The notes: a model not told the origin generated them from the sequence alone. Shown: positions 20,977 through 32,389, counted from the first letter of the stretch. The stretch is DNA of 38,375 bases from Hydnum rufescens UP504 (GCA_014904985.1 MU129254.1:1-38375), one strand, 5' to 3'. Numbers and translations are program-made.

Positions 20977-20991
20977 CCCTAACCCTAACCC
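20977..20991 (-). repeat. Interstitial telomere-like repeat
   Basis: CCCTAACCCTAACCC, preceded by AAA, is two and a half units of the TTAGGG repeat used at most fungal telomeres, read on the minus strand. It lies between two LTR pieces, not at a chromosome end. Such a short tract can also arise by chance. Confidence 0.7.
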
Positions 20992-21089
20992 ATCACATGA
21001 TAGTTCTGGCAAGTGCCAGAGACTTGATGATTATGCATGTTGCCTACCTTAAGTATGAAATTCATCTTGTGTACTAGCTAACCCCCCCT

Positions 21090-21343
21090 TGCCTCCTTAG
21101 ATAGTAGCTGAGCCCTTTGGCCAGCCACTACCATCTCCCCCTTCCTATTCCTTCCTCTCCCTTTGCTTCTCCTGTGTCCAAAGTGAAGCCAGTGCTTAGC
21201 TTCATTCATGGCCCTCCCACTTGAAGCCAGTGCTTAGAGCAATTGGACTATCTCCCCACTTGTGTTTACAGGCCTATTGAATCTACCTCATCTAATGACA
21301 ACAAATACTGTGGCCCTTCAAAGTTGAATGGTGCATTATTACA
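21090..21343. repeat. Partial LTR related to 8171-8716
   Basis: The block shares TCCTTAGATAGTAGCTG, GGCCAGCCACTAC, CTCCTGTG, two AAGCCAGTGCTTAG copies and the terminal TTACA with the solo LTR at 8171-8716. The 5' half is missing; the neighbouring 20467-20932 LTR may have displaced it. Confidence 0.65.
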
Positions 21344-22259
21344 GTAACATCCAGGTGGGGTTTGATGTGCAAATCAGTAATGGGGTTAATTCAAGGGCTA
21401 GCAATTCGTTCTGCTCATCATTGTGTGAGAATCATTACTTCTGGCCTGTGTTTTGTGTGGTTTGCGAAGCAAATCAGGTGCATAGGACGCGCTGATTGAC
21501 TGTCGGGCGGGACGGGCAATCTGGAGGTGGGCAGGCGGGCTTCACACCTCACAATCCTACGACTTGGCCAGTTGTAACATTCTCAGCTTGTGAGAAATCC
21601 AGAATATTGTCATAAGGCAGACCTTCTGCATTCTCACTCGAGAACTTATAGTCCATACCAACTGTGCTTATTGGACATCATCAGATGGGCACATGGCACA
21701 ATGTAGCATTTAATCTATTGGTGTGAGAGGAGAGAAGATTTGGGCAGAGGAAATTCTAAGCACCCATTTGTTGAAATAGGGGAAATGTGAGGATCCGGAG
21801 CCACACTATGAGCTTCAGTACTTCACAGATATACTAGTGCATCCATATGGACCATAACTCCATATATGGGGTGGGTGAGGCAGGTGAATGGAAGCAAGAT
21901 GTGGCATGGGGGCAATTGTCGGGACTTGCGCTGGAGGGTCCGAGTCTCCGAGAAGTCCAGCAGCAAGTCAGCCAGCAGTTTCCAAACAGCTCTTACACTC
22001 CACTCATACTCTAGCCACTGTTTTTAGGCATCATGCCTTTGGCCTGAAACTAAGAACTATATGTGAATCAGTAGTGGAGAAAAGCTGGATCCTAAAACAT
22101 TCCCAGGTAGGGACTTGAACCTATGCCTTATCAGGTAAAACCCAAACTAGCACAGAGAAATGAGGATATAGGGCATATTTGGCAACTCCACAAGGCAACA
22201 AATTCATAGGACAAAATAAAGCACAATACATAGTTTCCCAGTTATCTGTCAGGTATGCC
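21344..22259. other. Non-coding stretch before the P-loop gene
   Basis: I see no gene here. Around 21480-21550 the sequence turns CG-rich (GGACGCGCTG, GTCGGGCGGGACGGGC), marking the border between the CG-poor repeat half and the CG-bearing gene region. Confidence 0.5.
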
Positions 22260-23577
22260 TCATTTCTCATTTCCCTGCTGTTTCTTGGAGAAATGAGGCA
22301 CACTGGACAGATGACTGGGTGGGAGTCTGGTATGATGCTGGTGGTGTCTTTTCCAAATGATGAGGTTGAGCAATGAGTGCTGCATCCCATATGGGAGAGC
22401 ATCTGCAGTAGTTTGAAGAAGTTGGGTGCATAATGCTATGCTCTGTTCTGTGTCTTCATCCATGTCTTTAGGCCAGATTTGAGTGCCAAAATTGCTATTC
22501 AAATGGAGTATACATACTGGCAACCCTGAGGAAACCAGCAGGCGGAAACAGCTGGTTCCGAAATTGCCTCTCGAGGGCATCAACAAATTGAGCCACTTTC
22601 TGGTCCACCTCCAAGGCGCGAAGGAGGAAATCCGATGGACTGGGAGCCGGGCCCAGAACCTCAATCTCCACTTTTGTTCTTCTTCCATCCAACTTGGTGA
22701 AAATTGCAACAATAGGCACTGAATGGATATGTGGACCAGTGCGGAACGGATGGTGTTGAATGCCGCAACTGATGGGACATACCTGATGCTGTGGGTTCGG
22801 AGAAAAAGTCTGACAGTAGGGCTGCAACGGGCCTGTCATTATCTACTGGAATACAGAGCCTGTAGTAATCGATGAGTCGAATATGATGGCGTGTGAACCG
22901 GTGTGGGTGAACGCACCAAATCGCGTGCAGCTGCTGTGGAGGCGAAGCTAAAGAGCGCTTTCGAATAAATTGCCAGATGGTCTCGACTTCCTTGGCCCCT
23001 CCCGCTTCGAAACCAACGGATTCGTGGAAAACGAGCGCAGGGTTTGCGGGATAGGTGATTTCGTCGTCAATACTAGGGATCCCTCGCTAGATGATATGAA
23101 AACATCAACTACCGTACGCCTGTGATAGGAAGGCTCTTACTGGATTGTACCCCCCGGTGACATCCTTAATCTGAGAGAGAGGGACGGATTAGACCAACAT
23201 CTCAGTTGATTTCGAACACCTGTAATATTTACTCGTTGTCCGTTCTGGGTCACTACGGCCGCGCCAGCAGGGCTCTCTGTAAGTCGCTCGAGCAGAGTGG
23301 TCTTTCCCGCGTTCGCCGGGCCAAGTATGAGGACCCTGAAACAATTGTTTGCGTCATCAAGGGCGACCCTCGCTTCGTTGGAGAGCTCATTATTGCTGAG
23401 GTCTACGCTCGTGGCTTCGTTTCTGAGTTTAAAATGCTTGCGGAAACGCTTCAACATGGTCGAAGGATTAAAGGAGGGAGAGGGTATGGGCGTATATGGG
23501 TCCGTGTAAAATGGCGTGTTGGACGGAAGAACCCGGAGAGTGATCTTTAGGACTCCTTTGTTGGCTAATAATGCCAA
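22260..23577 (-). CDS. P-loop GTPase-like (G-domain) protein, six exons
   Basis: Exons on the minus strand: 23577-23233, 23170-23141, 23086-22917, 22859-22783, 22718-22518 and 22465-22260. The introns are 52-64 nt, all GT-AG, and the phases match throughout, giving 342 residues. Residues about 81-97 hold Walker A (LILGPANAGKTTLLERL). A G3-like HESVGFEAGG follows, then LHAIW and IPVDNDRP words, and a G4 motif IVAIFTKLD. The C-terminal exon MDEDTEQSIALCTQLLQTTADAL matches the usual tail of this family of Agaricomycete G-domain proteins, whose cellular role is unknown. Met41 (MLKRFRKHF, at 23457) is an alternative start. No stop or frameshift interrupts it, so it could be functional. The stop is TGA. 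Confidence 0.85.
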
Positions 23578-23815
23578 TCTTCAGGTTCCTCAATCGGGGA
23601 CACAGCATTCCTCCTCCGGATCGAGTAGCTAGCTCTTATATTGTAGATTCCACTTCAGTCATGCAATCTTCGAGCGAGACTGCGATAGTTCAACCATCAG
23701 CATCAAGCAATCCCACCCACCAATCCATCGCACCACTCCTCCAGACTTAGACCCACCACCGACTCGCTCCTAGAGGATTAACGTATGTTGTGTTGATCAT
23801 CCATGCCTTCGCCAG

Positions 23816-25130
23816 TGCTCAAGTTGCATCGTTAGGTTCAGGGCCCTCGTGGGCAAGGTACGCCTGCATTGTTTCTGATACATTTCACTCACTGTAAAGC
23901 ACCCGCAGTCGGGGGTGGGAATGTCTTCTTTGGTCGATGCAATACTCCGTGTTAACGACTTGAGTGTGGGTCTTCCACAAATATCACATTACTTGATACT
24001 TGCCCTCGATGCATGTGATAGAGAACCTCTGATGATCATGCTATTCAACGCGACATTGGTCAAGGACTTATCTCTGATGATAACCATCGACTCATTCTAC
24101 ACGATTCACCAGGATTTATTAACGAACGGAGGTACCGAGAATCTTCTAATGCTACAAGAGTTCATCCAGAGGAGCGTAGAAAGGGAGCGCAAAAATAAGC
24201 TACATACCATTTGGTGCGTGGAAGATAACATTTATCGAGCGTCCCACTTGAAATTATTGCCCCTGACGGTTCTAGGTTGTGCTGCGAGATCCCTGTTTCG
24301 GAGGTCGAGTTTTTGAGTGAAATACTCCTCCAAGACGACACCAACAAGGGTATATTGATCAATTCTCTCGAAACTGCTGTTCCTATGCTGACTGTTGGCA
24401 ACGTATCATCCCGCATCCTCCAAGTTCTGATCATTGTCGTATTCACCAAGTACGATCAACTTGTGACGCGAAAGAAGAGTTTTCTTACTGGTACGAATAT
24501 AGTTGAATGGCAACGTCAAGCCAAAGAGACTGCTATGGTGGCCGTCAAAAGTCAGCTGCGAGAAGCCCCTCAACGGGGTAGCTGGCAATAGAAATGCATG
24601 GACCCAGGTTCCAGTGTGTATTTTTGGCTGGACGACGCTTCTTCTTCTCGCACTAATAGTGATTTCGAGCGACGCTCGAGTTGTAAGACACTATTGAGAC
24701 ATTATCGTCGGTATTCCTGTGAAGGTCACGGATCCGAAAACCCGACCACTGACAGGCGAGAGCGCTGCTGGTTCAGAGCAACTGAACCTTGTTGGCTGAC
24801 GCTTCACTGTTGCTTAAAGAGGTAATCTCGAAATGAAGATCTCAACATCGATTGAGTCCACTGTGTTCGCTAGCACTGATTTACTGTTCAGATATCTTCC
24901 AGTGTCAGGCGACACAGTGCGAGTCGAGTTCGGAAATACGAGACGAGGGATGCCAGCCTCATACCCACCTTTTCGTATACATAGAGTTTTGGGGGCATAT
25001 GTTCTCCGGAACCTTTTCTGGCATCCGTCTTGACGAAGGCATTGGCATCATCAATGTCTGGAATTCTAATGACCCAAACTATCAGGCATGTCTTGCACCA
25101 CTCATTGAGTCGATTGCCTGGACTAATTAA
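23816..25130 (+). pseudogene. Broken P-loop GTPase-like gene, relative of the minus-strand neighbour
   Basis: Exon-like pieces in order: VRFRALVGK to 23857, then after a GT-AG intron (23858-23908) SGVGMSSLVDAIL. Together they form a Walker A loop in which the essential Lys is Met (codon ATG at 23921). Next comes RLILHDSPGFIN (G3-like), broken by a direct duplication AACGAACG near 24121 that shifts the frame before GGTENLLMLQEFIQ. After a GT-AG intron come CCEIPVSEVEFLSE and, after another, IIVVFTKYDQLV (G4). Weak tail matches (KISTSIE, GIINVWNSNDPNY) reach 25130 across stops. The lost Lys, the 4 bp duplication and the tail stops all point to a dead paralogue, about 240 bp from and divergent to the intact gene. 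Confidence 0.75.
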
Positions 25131-25639
25131 GTATTTGGGAGTAGTGTCTAAAGTTGACAGAATTTTGAGCCCTGACGAAGCATCTGGTGACAGATCTTGG
25201 AAATGACTGTCTGAATCCTCTGGGTCTGTAAGTGTCCCCCATGTTAAGGGTTGTTCCTAGCATGGGGGAGTGATTATGTAATCAGGCTGAGTAGGAATGG
25301 GAAGCCCTTAATATATCTGATGGGTGGATTTGTGAAGTGAAGGATTATGTAATGGCATGGAAGACAAGAATGCAGAGAGCAGAGTGGAAGAACTGAATTC
25401 CCACACCTAATGCACCCTCAAAAAGGTACCTCTTAGGTGGGTTCCAGTTGCATTGGCCTTTGACCTAAGAGGTGGTTTTTATATAGGCATGTCTAGGCAG
25501 CATCTAAAGGTGTTCAAAAGATGAAAATTTTCTAAGTCCCTATACAGGTATTCACCACTTAATGGCTGCTAAACTATTCATCTGTGTTTCTAGCCCACCT
25601 TGGTCAGTCATCATTGCCCAAGGTCTATCTTTCTGAGTA
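25131..25639. repeat. Non-coding stretch with family end motifs
   Basis: GGTACCTCTTAGGTGG at 25425-25440 and GACCTAAGAGGTGG at 25462-25475 form a hairpin like the GGTACC module of the foldback element. The end motif CCACCTTGGTCAGTCATC is present exactly at 25595-25612. It is not followed by the usual TAAGCC but by ATTGCCC and then Gypsy sequence. Otherwise no gene is seen. Confidence 0.55.
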
Positions 25640-26700
25640 GGTCAAATAAAGGGGCTGCTCGATCGGAGTAAATGGGATATAGTGCAAAATAGACCACTCC
25701 GAGAAAAGTTTGTAAGGTGAACGGGGAGGGCGAGCTAAGTCACCACCTGCGTGGCTTTCTCCTATGTGTGTAGACACAAGCCCAACCGTGAACTTTAATG
25801 CCCAACAGCATTATCGACTTATACATAAGTGGCATTCTTTGTGCGAGTTCAAGCTGGCTTCCTTCACATGCTGGAGTACACGTCAAAGGTGCTCCAGATG
25901 ATCTTCATATGATTTCGAGTAGATAACCTATATCATTGATTAACCAGCAAATTTCCATAGTATGCGATAGGATTGACTCATGAGCCTTTGAAGATGGGGG
26001 ACCATTGTGGCAGTTCCAAACGGCAATTCTTTTGAACCGGCCCTGCCACATCCCAAATGAGACGGAAAGCGTCTTCTCTTTATCTTCTCTTCCATTTCAT
26101 CTGGTGAGAATCTGCTCAGGTGCGTCCATCTGCTATAGTATTTGCCCCTGATAGCGCCTGGAGGCTCTTTCTTGCGGGGATTGGGAATTCATCGGGGATG
26201 TCTGCGATTCAACTTGCGGTAGTCTACACAGAACCTAGGTTTCCCATTCCCTGTAATGCTATGACTCTGGCGTGCCCCACGGACTTCTTGGAAGGCTCTA
26301 CAATTCCTGCCTGTCCACTTCTCCATCTGCTTGTCATCACCTTCCTTTTTGCGGGGACACTCCATACATAGGCAGAGAAAATAGGGTCCACTCCCTCCTT
26401 CAAAGCGGATTTTGGCTATCGTCTCTAGCGTTCCCAGCATGGTCGTTGAATGCCAAACGCTTTAACGTCTGCGGATCAAGGCGAAGGTCTGCTTCCAGAT
26501 TTCATGGGGGTGCCTTGGGGGAGATATCGACGATTGCTTCAGGTCTTTTCTTGATACGTGTAGATCTGGAAGGACATACAGAACAAAATAACATTGGGGC
26601 CCCCACAATTCATCAGCTCCTCCAGGCTGATGGGTAGTGGTCTTGTCGGTTTTGTTTGCCCTGGCCGGTCTTTCTGCCAAATCCGTTCACGCTAGGAACC
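25640..26700 (-). pseudogene. Ty3/Gypsy reverse transcriptase fragment
   Basis: On the minus strand, NGKPRFCVDYRKLN (26189-26440 frame) is the classic start of Gypsy reverse transcriptase. Further along, in shifting frames, come QRLMSQS, a YSKSYEDHLEHL word, KECHLC and RAAPLFDLL, the usual thumb and linker order. Many stops and frameshifts occur, and the YLDD catalytic motif is not intact. The fragment ends at about 25640, before RNase H would start. Confidence 0.7.
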
Positions 26701-26737
26701 TTAGGCGATCTTTGTACAGTAACGCATGGCTCGTATT

Positions 26738-26762
26738 NNNNNNNNNNNNNNNNNNNNNNNNN
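26738..26762. other. Assembly gap (25 N)
   Basis: A run of 25 unknown bases. Sequence quality changes sharply across it: normal text to the left, homopolymer-inflated text to the right. Confidence 0.99.
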
Positions 26763-29440
26763 AGCGTTTTTTTGTTCCAGTTTAAAAAAAAAAAAAAAAA
26801 AAAAAATTTTCTAAAAAAAAAGCCAGCAAAAAAATAAAAAAAAAAAAAAAAAAGAAGGCCCAAGGCTTACGCTTGCTCTTTTTTTGTTTTTGCCCACCAA
26901 AAGCAATAAAAAGAATTTAAAAAAAAAAAAATTTAAAAAAAAAAACATTTTATAATACCGTTAAAAAAAAACCTTTTTGTAAAGTTAAAACCCACACCCG
27001 GCTGCTGCGGGTGTGGGGTAAACTGGGGCCGGTACTTTTCCAAGCTTCAAATGGTTGCGGGGGGGCAACAATTTTTCAAATTTTTTAATTGGGGGGGCGG
27101 GGGCCGTTTTGTTTTCAGGGTGTCGAAAAATTGGGCGGGGGGGTACGGGGTTTTCTCGCTGTTGGGGGTTTCGTTCCAATTTTTTTTGCAGGGGAAAAAA
27201 AAAAGCAAAAATTTTTGAAAACCTTTAGAAAATTTAAAGATTTTGTTATTGTTTAGGGTTAAGGAAGTTTAAAAAGGAACCACGCAAAAAAAAAAAAAAA
27301 AAGAAAGCAAAGCTTTCGCTTTTGGCTCTTTTTTGGCGTTTGCCTTGTAAAAGTTTACCTGGGGGGGGACTTTTCACATTTATATAAAGGTTTTAAAAAA
27401 ACCAACAAAAACCCAAAACCCCGCTGTTGGCGGGTGGTTGTTTTGGTTTCCTGGGGGCCTTCAAAAATTGTTTTTGCCGGTTTGGCGTTCCTTTGTTTTT
27501 TTTTTTGCGGCGTTTTTTGGCCATAAAGGTGCACGTTTTTTTTGCCATGGTCCGCATTTTAAACCGTATTAAAAATCGGCCATAATCCTTCGTTTTGCGG
27601 CGTTTTGGGCTTTTGTTTTTGCGCGTTGCCGTTTTGCCGCGTTTTTGCCCGTGTTTCGCGGCTGTTCATGTGTTTCGGCATTTTCTGTATTTGTTTTTGT
27701 ATTTTTTTTTTTTGCCCGGAACTTTGTCCCACGTTTTGCTTTTTTGCGTTCAAATGTTTTTTTTTTCCCGTTATTTTTGTTCGCATGGGCTGTTTTGGGG
27801 CTTCTCGTCGTTTTTTTTTGCGTTTTGGATTGAAGCCTTCAAAAAAAATTCTTAAAAAAAATAAAAAAAAATAAAAAAAAAGAGGGGACATTAGTTTAAA
27901 AAAAAAATTTTGTTCCCAAAAAAAGCAAAAAAACGCCCAAAAAAAAAAAAAAAAAAAAGAAAAAAAAATTCAAAGGCTTTTTTTCGCTTTTTTTGCTTTT
28001 TTTTTTGCGGCCAGGTTTTGTAAAATCTTTTTACCTTTAGAAACAAAAAAAAAAACCAACTTCCAAAAACCTTGTTTGGACCCAAACCAATCAAACCCGC
28101 AAGCCGGGCGGGGTGCGTTGGTTTCGTGGCGGGTTTTTGGCCCTTTCGGGGGGTTTTTGCCTGTTTTTTTTTGTTGGTTGGCGGAGATAAGGAAAAAGGG
28201 GCAAAAAAGGATGCAAAAAGAAAATTTTTCAAAATTGGCCAGGCAAAAATTTTTGCCGAAATTTACTTTCAAAAAGAAATAAGCAACCCCAAAAAAGCGG
28301 CCCTTTTTTTTGGGGCCCCTGGGGGAAAGGCCACTCAAGTTTTTTTTTAAACACAATTTTTTAACAAAGCCACCCCAAAATATAAGCATTTGTATATTTT
28401 AAAAAAATTAAAAAATTTTACTAAATATTAAAAATTAAAAAAAAAAATTTGTTTCCAGGGAAATAAAACCCTGAAAAGAAAAGATTTTGTATTGGGTTAT
28501 AAATTTGGAAAAAGTCAAGAAGCTTCCCAAATTAAAAAGGGCATTGAAAGATTAAGGCTTTTTAAATTTAACCAGAAAAGTTTTTGGAAATTTTGGGCCC
28601 AAAAAAACCTTCTTTACGCATTCAAAAGAATTGGCCCAAAAATTTTAAAAAAATTTATTTTTTTTTAAGTAAGTGTTTTTAAAAAATAATTAATTACCAA
28701 AACTTCTATTTTTATTGGGCGAGTGGAATTTATTCTTCGGGGAAACAAAAAAATTTTTTTTCCCTTTCCACCAAAAATTTTTCAAATTTTTCCACGGCCT
28801 TTTCAAAATTCCCTAAAAAATAAGGGGAAATTTGGAAAAGGCGTTGGAAAAAAAAAATTTTTTTTTTTGGAAAAAAAAAAATGCGGAAAAGGGAAAAAAC
28901 TCGTCCGGGGGGAAAAATAAAAAATTTTTTTCAAATCGGGCCCAATGGTAAAGAAGGTTTTTGCCATTATTTTTATTTTTTTTAAACCCAAAAGCTTACT
29001 TATTATTTAAAAATTTTGGGGCAATTTCTTTTTGAATGCGTAATACAAAAGAAAAAGTTTTTGGGCCCAATCCACTCTTGCAAAAATTTCAACCATTCTT
29101 CATTTTTTTGCCCTTATTGGGCTTTCTTGGCTGCATTAAATCATCCACCTTCTTTTTCGGGGTTTTCCCTGTTTTAAAAAAAAAATATTTTCATTGTATA
29201 AAATTAAGTATTTATTTAAAAAAAAAAATATTTTAACCATTGCTTGGTTTACTTATTTTGGTGTTTTGCTTGTGCTTTTTTGCCAGCCGCCCCAGCCGCT
29301 TTTTTTAGGGTTTTTGCTTTTATTCTTTTGAAGTAAAAAATTTTGGCAAAAAAATTGCGTGTTGAAAATTTTGCAAAAAACTTTAACCAAAACAAAAAAA
29401 AAAAGCCAAACACCCCAAAGCAAAAACCAAAGAAAAAATG
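26763..29440. other. Homopolymer-inflated, probably low-quality sequence with hairpin-unit traces
   Basis: Runs of A, T, G and C of 6-20 bases occur throughout, on a scale seen nowhere else in the window. Traces of the array units survive, for example CCACACCCGGCTGCTGCGGG at 26991-27010 with GTGTGG after it, and CGCTGTTGGCGGG near 27422. The pattern suggests uncorrected reads over a hard-to-sequence part of the array, not genuine biology. No gene can be called here, and ORFs in it should be ignored. Confidence 0.7.
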
Positions 29441-29512
29441 CGGACAAACCCAAACCCAAAAAACCGCGACACAACAGCAACAGCAAAACAGCCAACACAG
29501 CAGCAGCAACAT

Positions 29513-29547
<35 letters not shown>

Positions 29548-32389
29548 CAGCAGCAGCAGCAGCAACAGCAGAGCAACAGCAGCAACAGCAGCAACAGCAG
29601 CAACAGCAGCAGCAGGCAGCAGCAGCAAGCAGCAGCAGCAGCAGGAAGCAACAGCAGCAACAGCAGCATACAGCCCAACAGCAGCAGCAGCAGCAGCAAC
29701 AGCGCACGACCACAACCGCACGACCACAACTGCCGACACAACCGCATGACCACAACTGCATGACCACAACCGCCATGACCACAACCACAGGACCACACAC
29801 CTGCTGATGCGGTGTGTCATAAGGTAATTTTTGTCTCATGTAAAACAATAGCGCAAAAGAGTAGCCCAAGCTACTCTTTTTGCACTACTGTGAATCTATA
29901 CTAACGTACCTTATTACTCCAGCATCAAAACCAACGACAGCGCCCAATGAGTGGCCCAGGAACCCACCTGCCTGCTGGCAGGTGGGTATTATTAAGGTGA
30001 GTCTCCTCCCCCCAATAGATGCAGCCGCACAAAAAGAGCAGCAAAAGCTGCTCTTTTTGCGTCGCTTTAATTTCTTAACTAATAATCTTTATTCTAGGCT
30101 CTCGCCGAACCACACACCAAACGAACCCTCCCCCCCATCAGAAATGACAACGCACCGCCAATGGAGAGTCGCAAATGCGACCCGCAAAATGAAACCCAGA
30201 AACTGAGGACGCACAACAGGGCCCAGGGACCCCAGACGAACCAACACACCCGCTTCGCACGGGTGTGTGGTAATTTCAAGATAAGTATAATTGCGCAAAG
30301 AGCAGCATATGCTGCTCCTTCTGCGTGGCTTATTTTTTTATTTTTTTCTGTTACTAACACATTATTCCTAGATTTTCACCTGCCTACAACCCCCGCCAAC
30401 CCCCAGACCAAAACCGAACACGCGGTACAAACGAGTACCACACACCCACTTCTGGGGTGTGTGGTACAACAAGATAAATTTTTGTTAAATTTCTATACGC
30501 ACAGCGAACGCAAAAGGAGCAGTGCAAGCTGCTCCTTTTGCATCGCTTTGAAATTTTTTTACTAACATCACTATCATTGTAGGATTCAAATCAAACCTCC
30601 CGAAACGACGACCCACCCCAATGGACACCCTTCCGTACACAAACCGAGTACAAAGCACACGACTGGGGTGCAAATCGGTACCACACACCCGCTTCGGCGG
30701 GTGTGTGGTGATATTAGGTACGTCTCATCCCACCAGTGCCAAAAGAGCAGCAGAAGCTGCTCTTTTGGCACCTTATTTTCTTTTTTTACTAATGGATTAT
30801 TATTTGTTGTTCTAGGCTCCTTTCCTTTGTGAAAACCCGCCTGACGAGCACCACGGGCGAGCCCCAGTATGCGCAGCCACCCAAGCCCAAAGGGCCCGCC
30901 CCCCGAAACGACGATCGACGAACCTGTGTACCACACACCCGCTTCGGCAGGTGTTGTTATATTAGGTACGTCTAAATTGCATTGGTGCCAAAAGAGCAGC
31001 AGAAGCTGCTCTTTTGGCCACCTCTGTTTCTTTTTTTACTAATGTACTATTATTTATTGTTCTAGGTTCCTTCCCCCCGTGAAAACCCACCTGACAAGCA
31101 CACGGGTGAGCCCCCAGTACGCACAGCCACCCAAGCAGAGGAGGCCTGCCCCCGAACACGGCGATCGATGAAACCGCGTACCACACACCCACAGCGGCGG
31201 GGTGTGTGGTAATACCCTGTAAGTTTTCAATTACAAGACCTACAAAAGCACCAAAAGAGCAGCAGAAGCTGCTCTTTTGGTGCTTCCTTTGTTTTTTTTA
31301 GAAAAATTAACATGTTATTTACTGATTGATCTAGGCCCTCTCCCAGCGCGAAAACCCCTGCACAACGCAACCCGATCCAAGAACCCGCGATCACAGTGCA
31401 AAAAACGAGTACCACACACCCGCTTCAGCAGGTGTGTGGTAATTTTAAGGTGAGTACAACCGCGCAAGAGGAGCAGCGTAGGCTGCTCCTTTTGCGTGGC
31501 TTTTCTTGTTTTTTTTTTTTACTAAACATATTTATTATTTTAGTTTGTCATCTGGACCAACACCCGCGACCCGCCGAATGAACACGGGAGAACAACGACC
31601 CACCCGCCAAACGAATCCCGTGAATGGCAACGAGTCAAAACCATGATGCAAGCCCGCGACGAACCCCACACCTGCCGAAGCGGTGTGGTGATCTTTAAGG
31701 TAAGTATATATGTACATGTCCGACTATGCAAAAGGAGCAGCAGGGGCTGCTCCTTTTGCCTGATTTTTCTTTTTTTAACTAACTTATTTATTTATTATCA
31801 TAGGTATTCTTCTGAACCCGCATCCCCAACCAAAGCCACGACCCCACCAAGTGAAAACACGCGACCATGGGTGAGGGGAACCCAACGGTGAAGCGCGAAA
31901 TGACGTCCCCGGTACCACACACCCGCCCAAGTGGGTGTGTGGTGCTACTAGATAGTGGTTATTTTTATTTTTTTGTTCTTTGATTTCTATGGACAGTACC
32001 ACACCCGCTAGAGCGGGTGTGTGGTGCTACTAAGTAGTCTTTTTTTTTGATTTCTATGGAGTATGTGGTATACTTTTAAATAAATAAATAAATAAATAAT
32101 AAGAATGAAACACGGGACTCCTGAATGAAACCCCGCTGACCCGGGTAGCATAAGTAAATATAGTGATAATAAATAATAATTATAAATGGAAGATATTATC
32201 CCTGATAAGCCCATATGGCCTGCTGCAAGTCTGAGATTCTCTAAGTCCCAGTTTCGGCCAATTTTCGCCATTTCAGCCAATTCTGGGCTAGGAGGTGAAA
32301 TCATAAAATTGCCATTTCGGCCGAAATAGTGATGGGACCTACTTAGGTACCATTATCTGCCCCGGAAGGGTACCTAACTAGGTGGCTTA
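29440..32389 (+). repeat. Array A: ten exon-like and nine intron-like blocks with paired hairpins
   Basis: Intron-like blocks: 29824-29922, 29997-30097, 30281-30371, 30474-30582, 30718-30815, 30966-31065, 31219-31334, 31450-31543, 31700-31803. Most start GTAAGT, GTGAGT, GTACGT or GTAATT; blocks 3 and 4 start AT. Each has the H2 inverted repeat (core GAGCAGC-NNNN-GCTGCTC), a T-run, a TACTAAC/ACTAAT-type site about 15-25 nt before the end, and TAG (CAG in block 1). Exon-like blocks end in a GC-rich hairpin H1 (typical core CACCCGCTTCGGCGGGTG), normally 9-11 nt before the 5' site. Exon 3 is open for 61 codons and exon 4 for 34 codons in phase 0, but exon 5 then meets TGA. Behind exon 10 two more H1-like hairpins, an AAAT repeat and the GGTACC end module close the array. 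Confidence 0.85.
29471..29703 (+). repeat. CAG/CAA trinucleotide tract (array A exon 1)
   Basis: About 230 bp of CAGCAGCAACAG-type repeats, followed by shorter ACGACCACAACCGC-like repeats to about 29800. It lies in the first exon-like block of array A. All three forward frames close before the 29824 splice site, so no polyglutamine protein can be read through in this copy. Confidence 0.9.

Noticed and set aside
27559..28389. Lys/Phe-rich ORFs in the homopolymer region
   Set aside because: Composed of A and T runs in sequence that appears to be of poor quality; reading frames there cannot be trusted.
29249..29869. Long Cys-, Leu- and Ala-rich ORFs on the minus strand across the CAG tracts (also 37487-38107)
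   Set aside because: They are the antisense reading of the CAG/CAA repeat; the open frame comes from the lack of stops in the repeat, and no domain is present.
30733..30795. Bacterial-type terminators (hairpin followed by a T-run) in each array unit
   Set aside because: The T-run is followed each time by TACTAAC/ACTAAT and TAG, and preceded by a 5' splice site; a fungal intron explains all parts, a terminator only some.
29824..31803. Self-splicing (group I or II) introns
   Set aside because: The blocks are only about 100 nt and have spliceosomal 5', branch and 3' signals; no catalytic core fits in that size.
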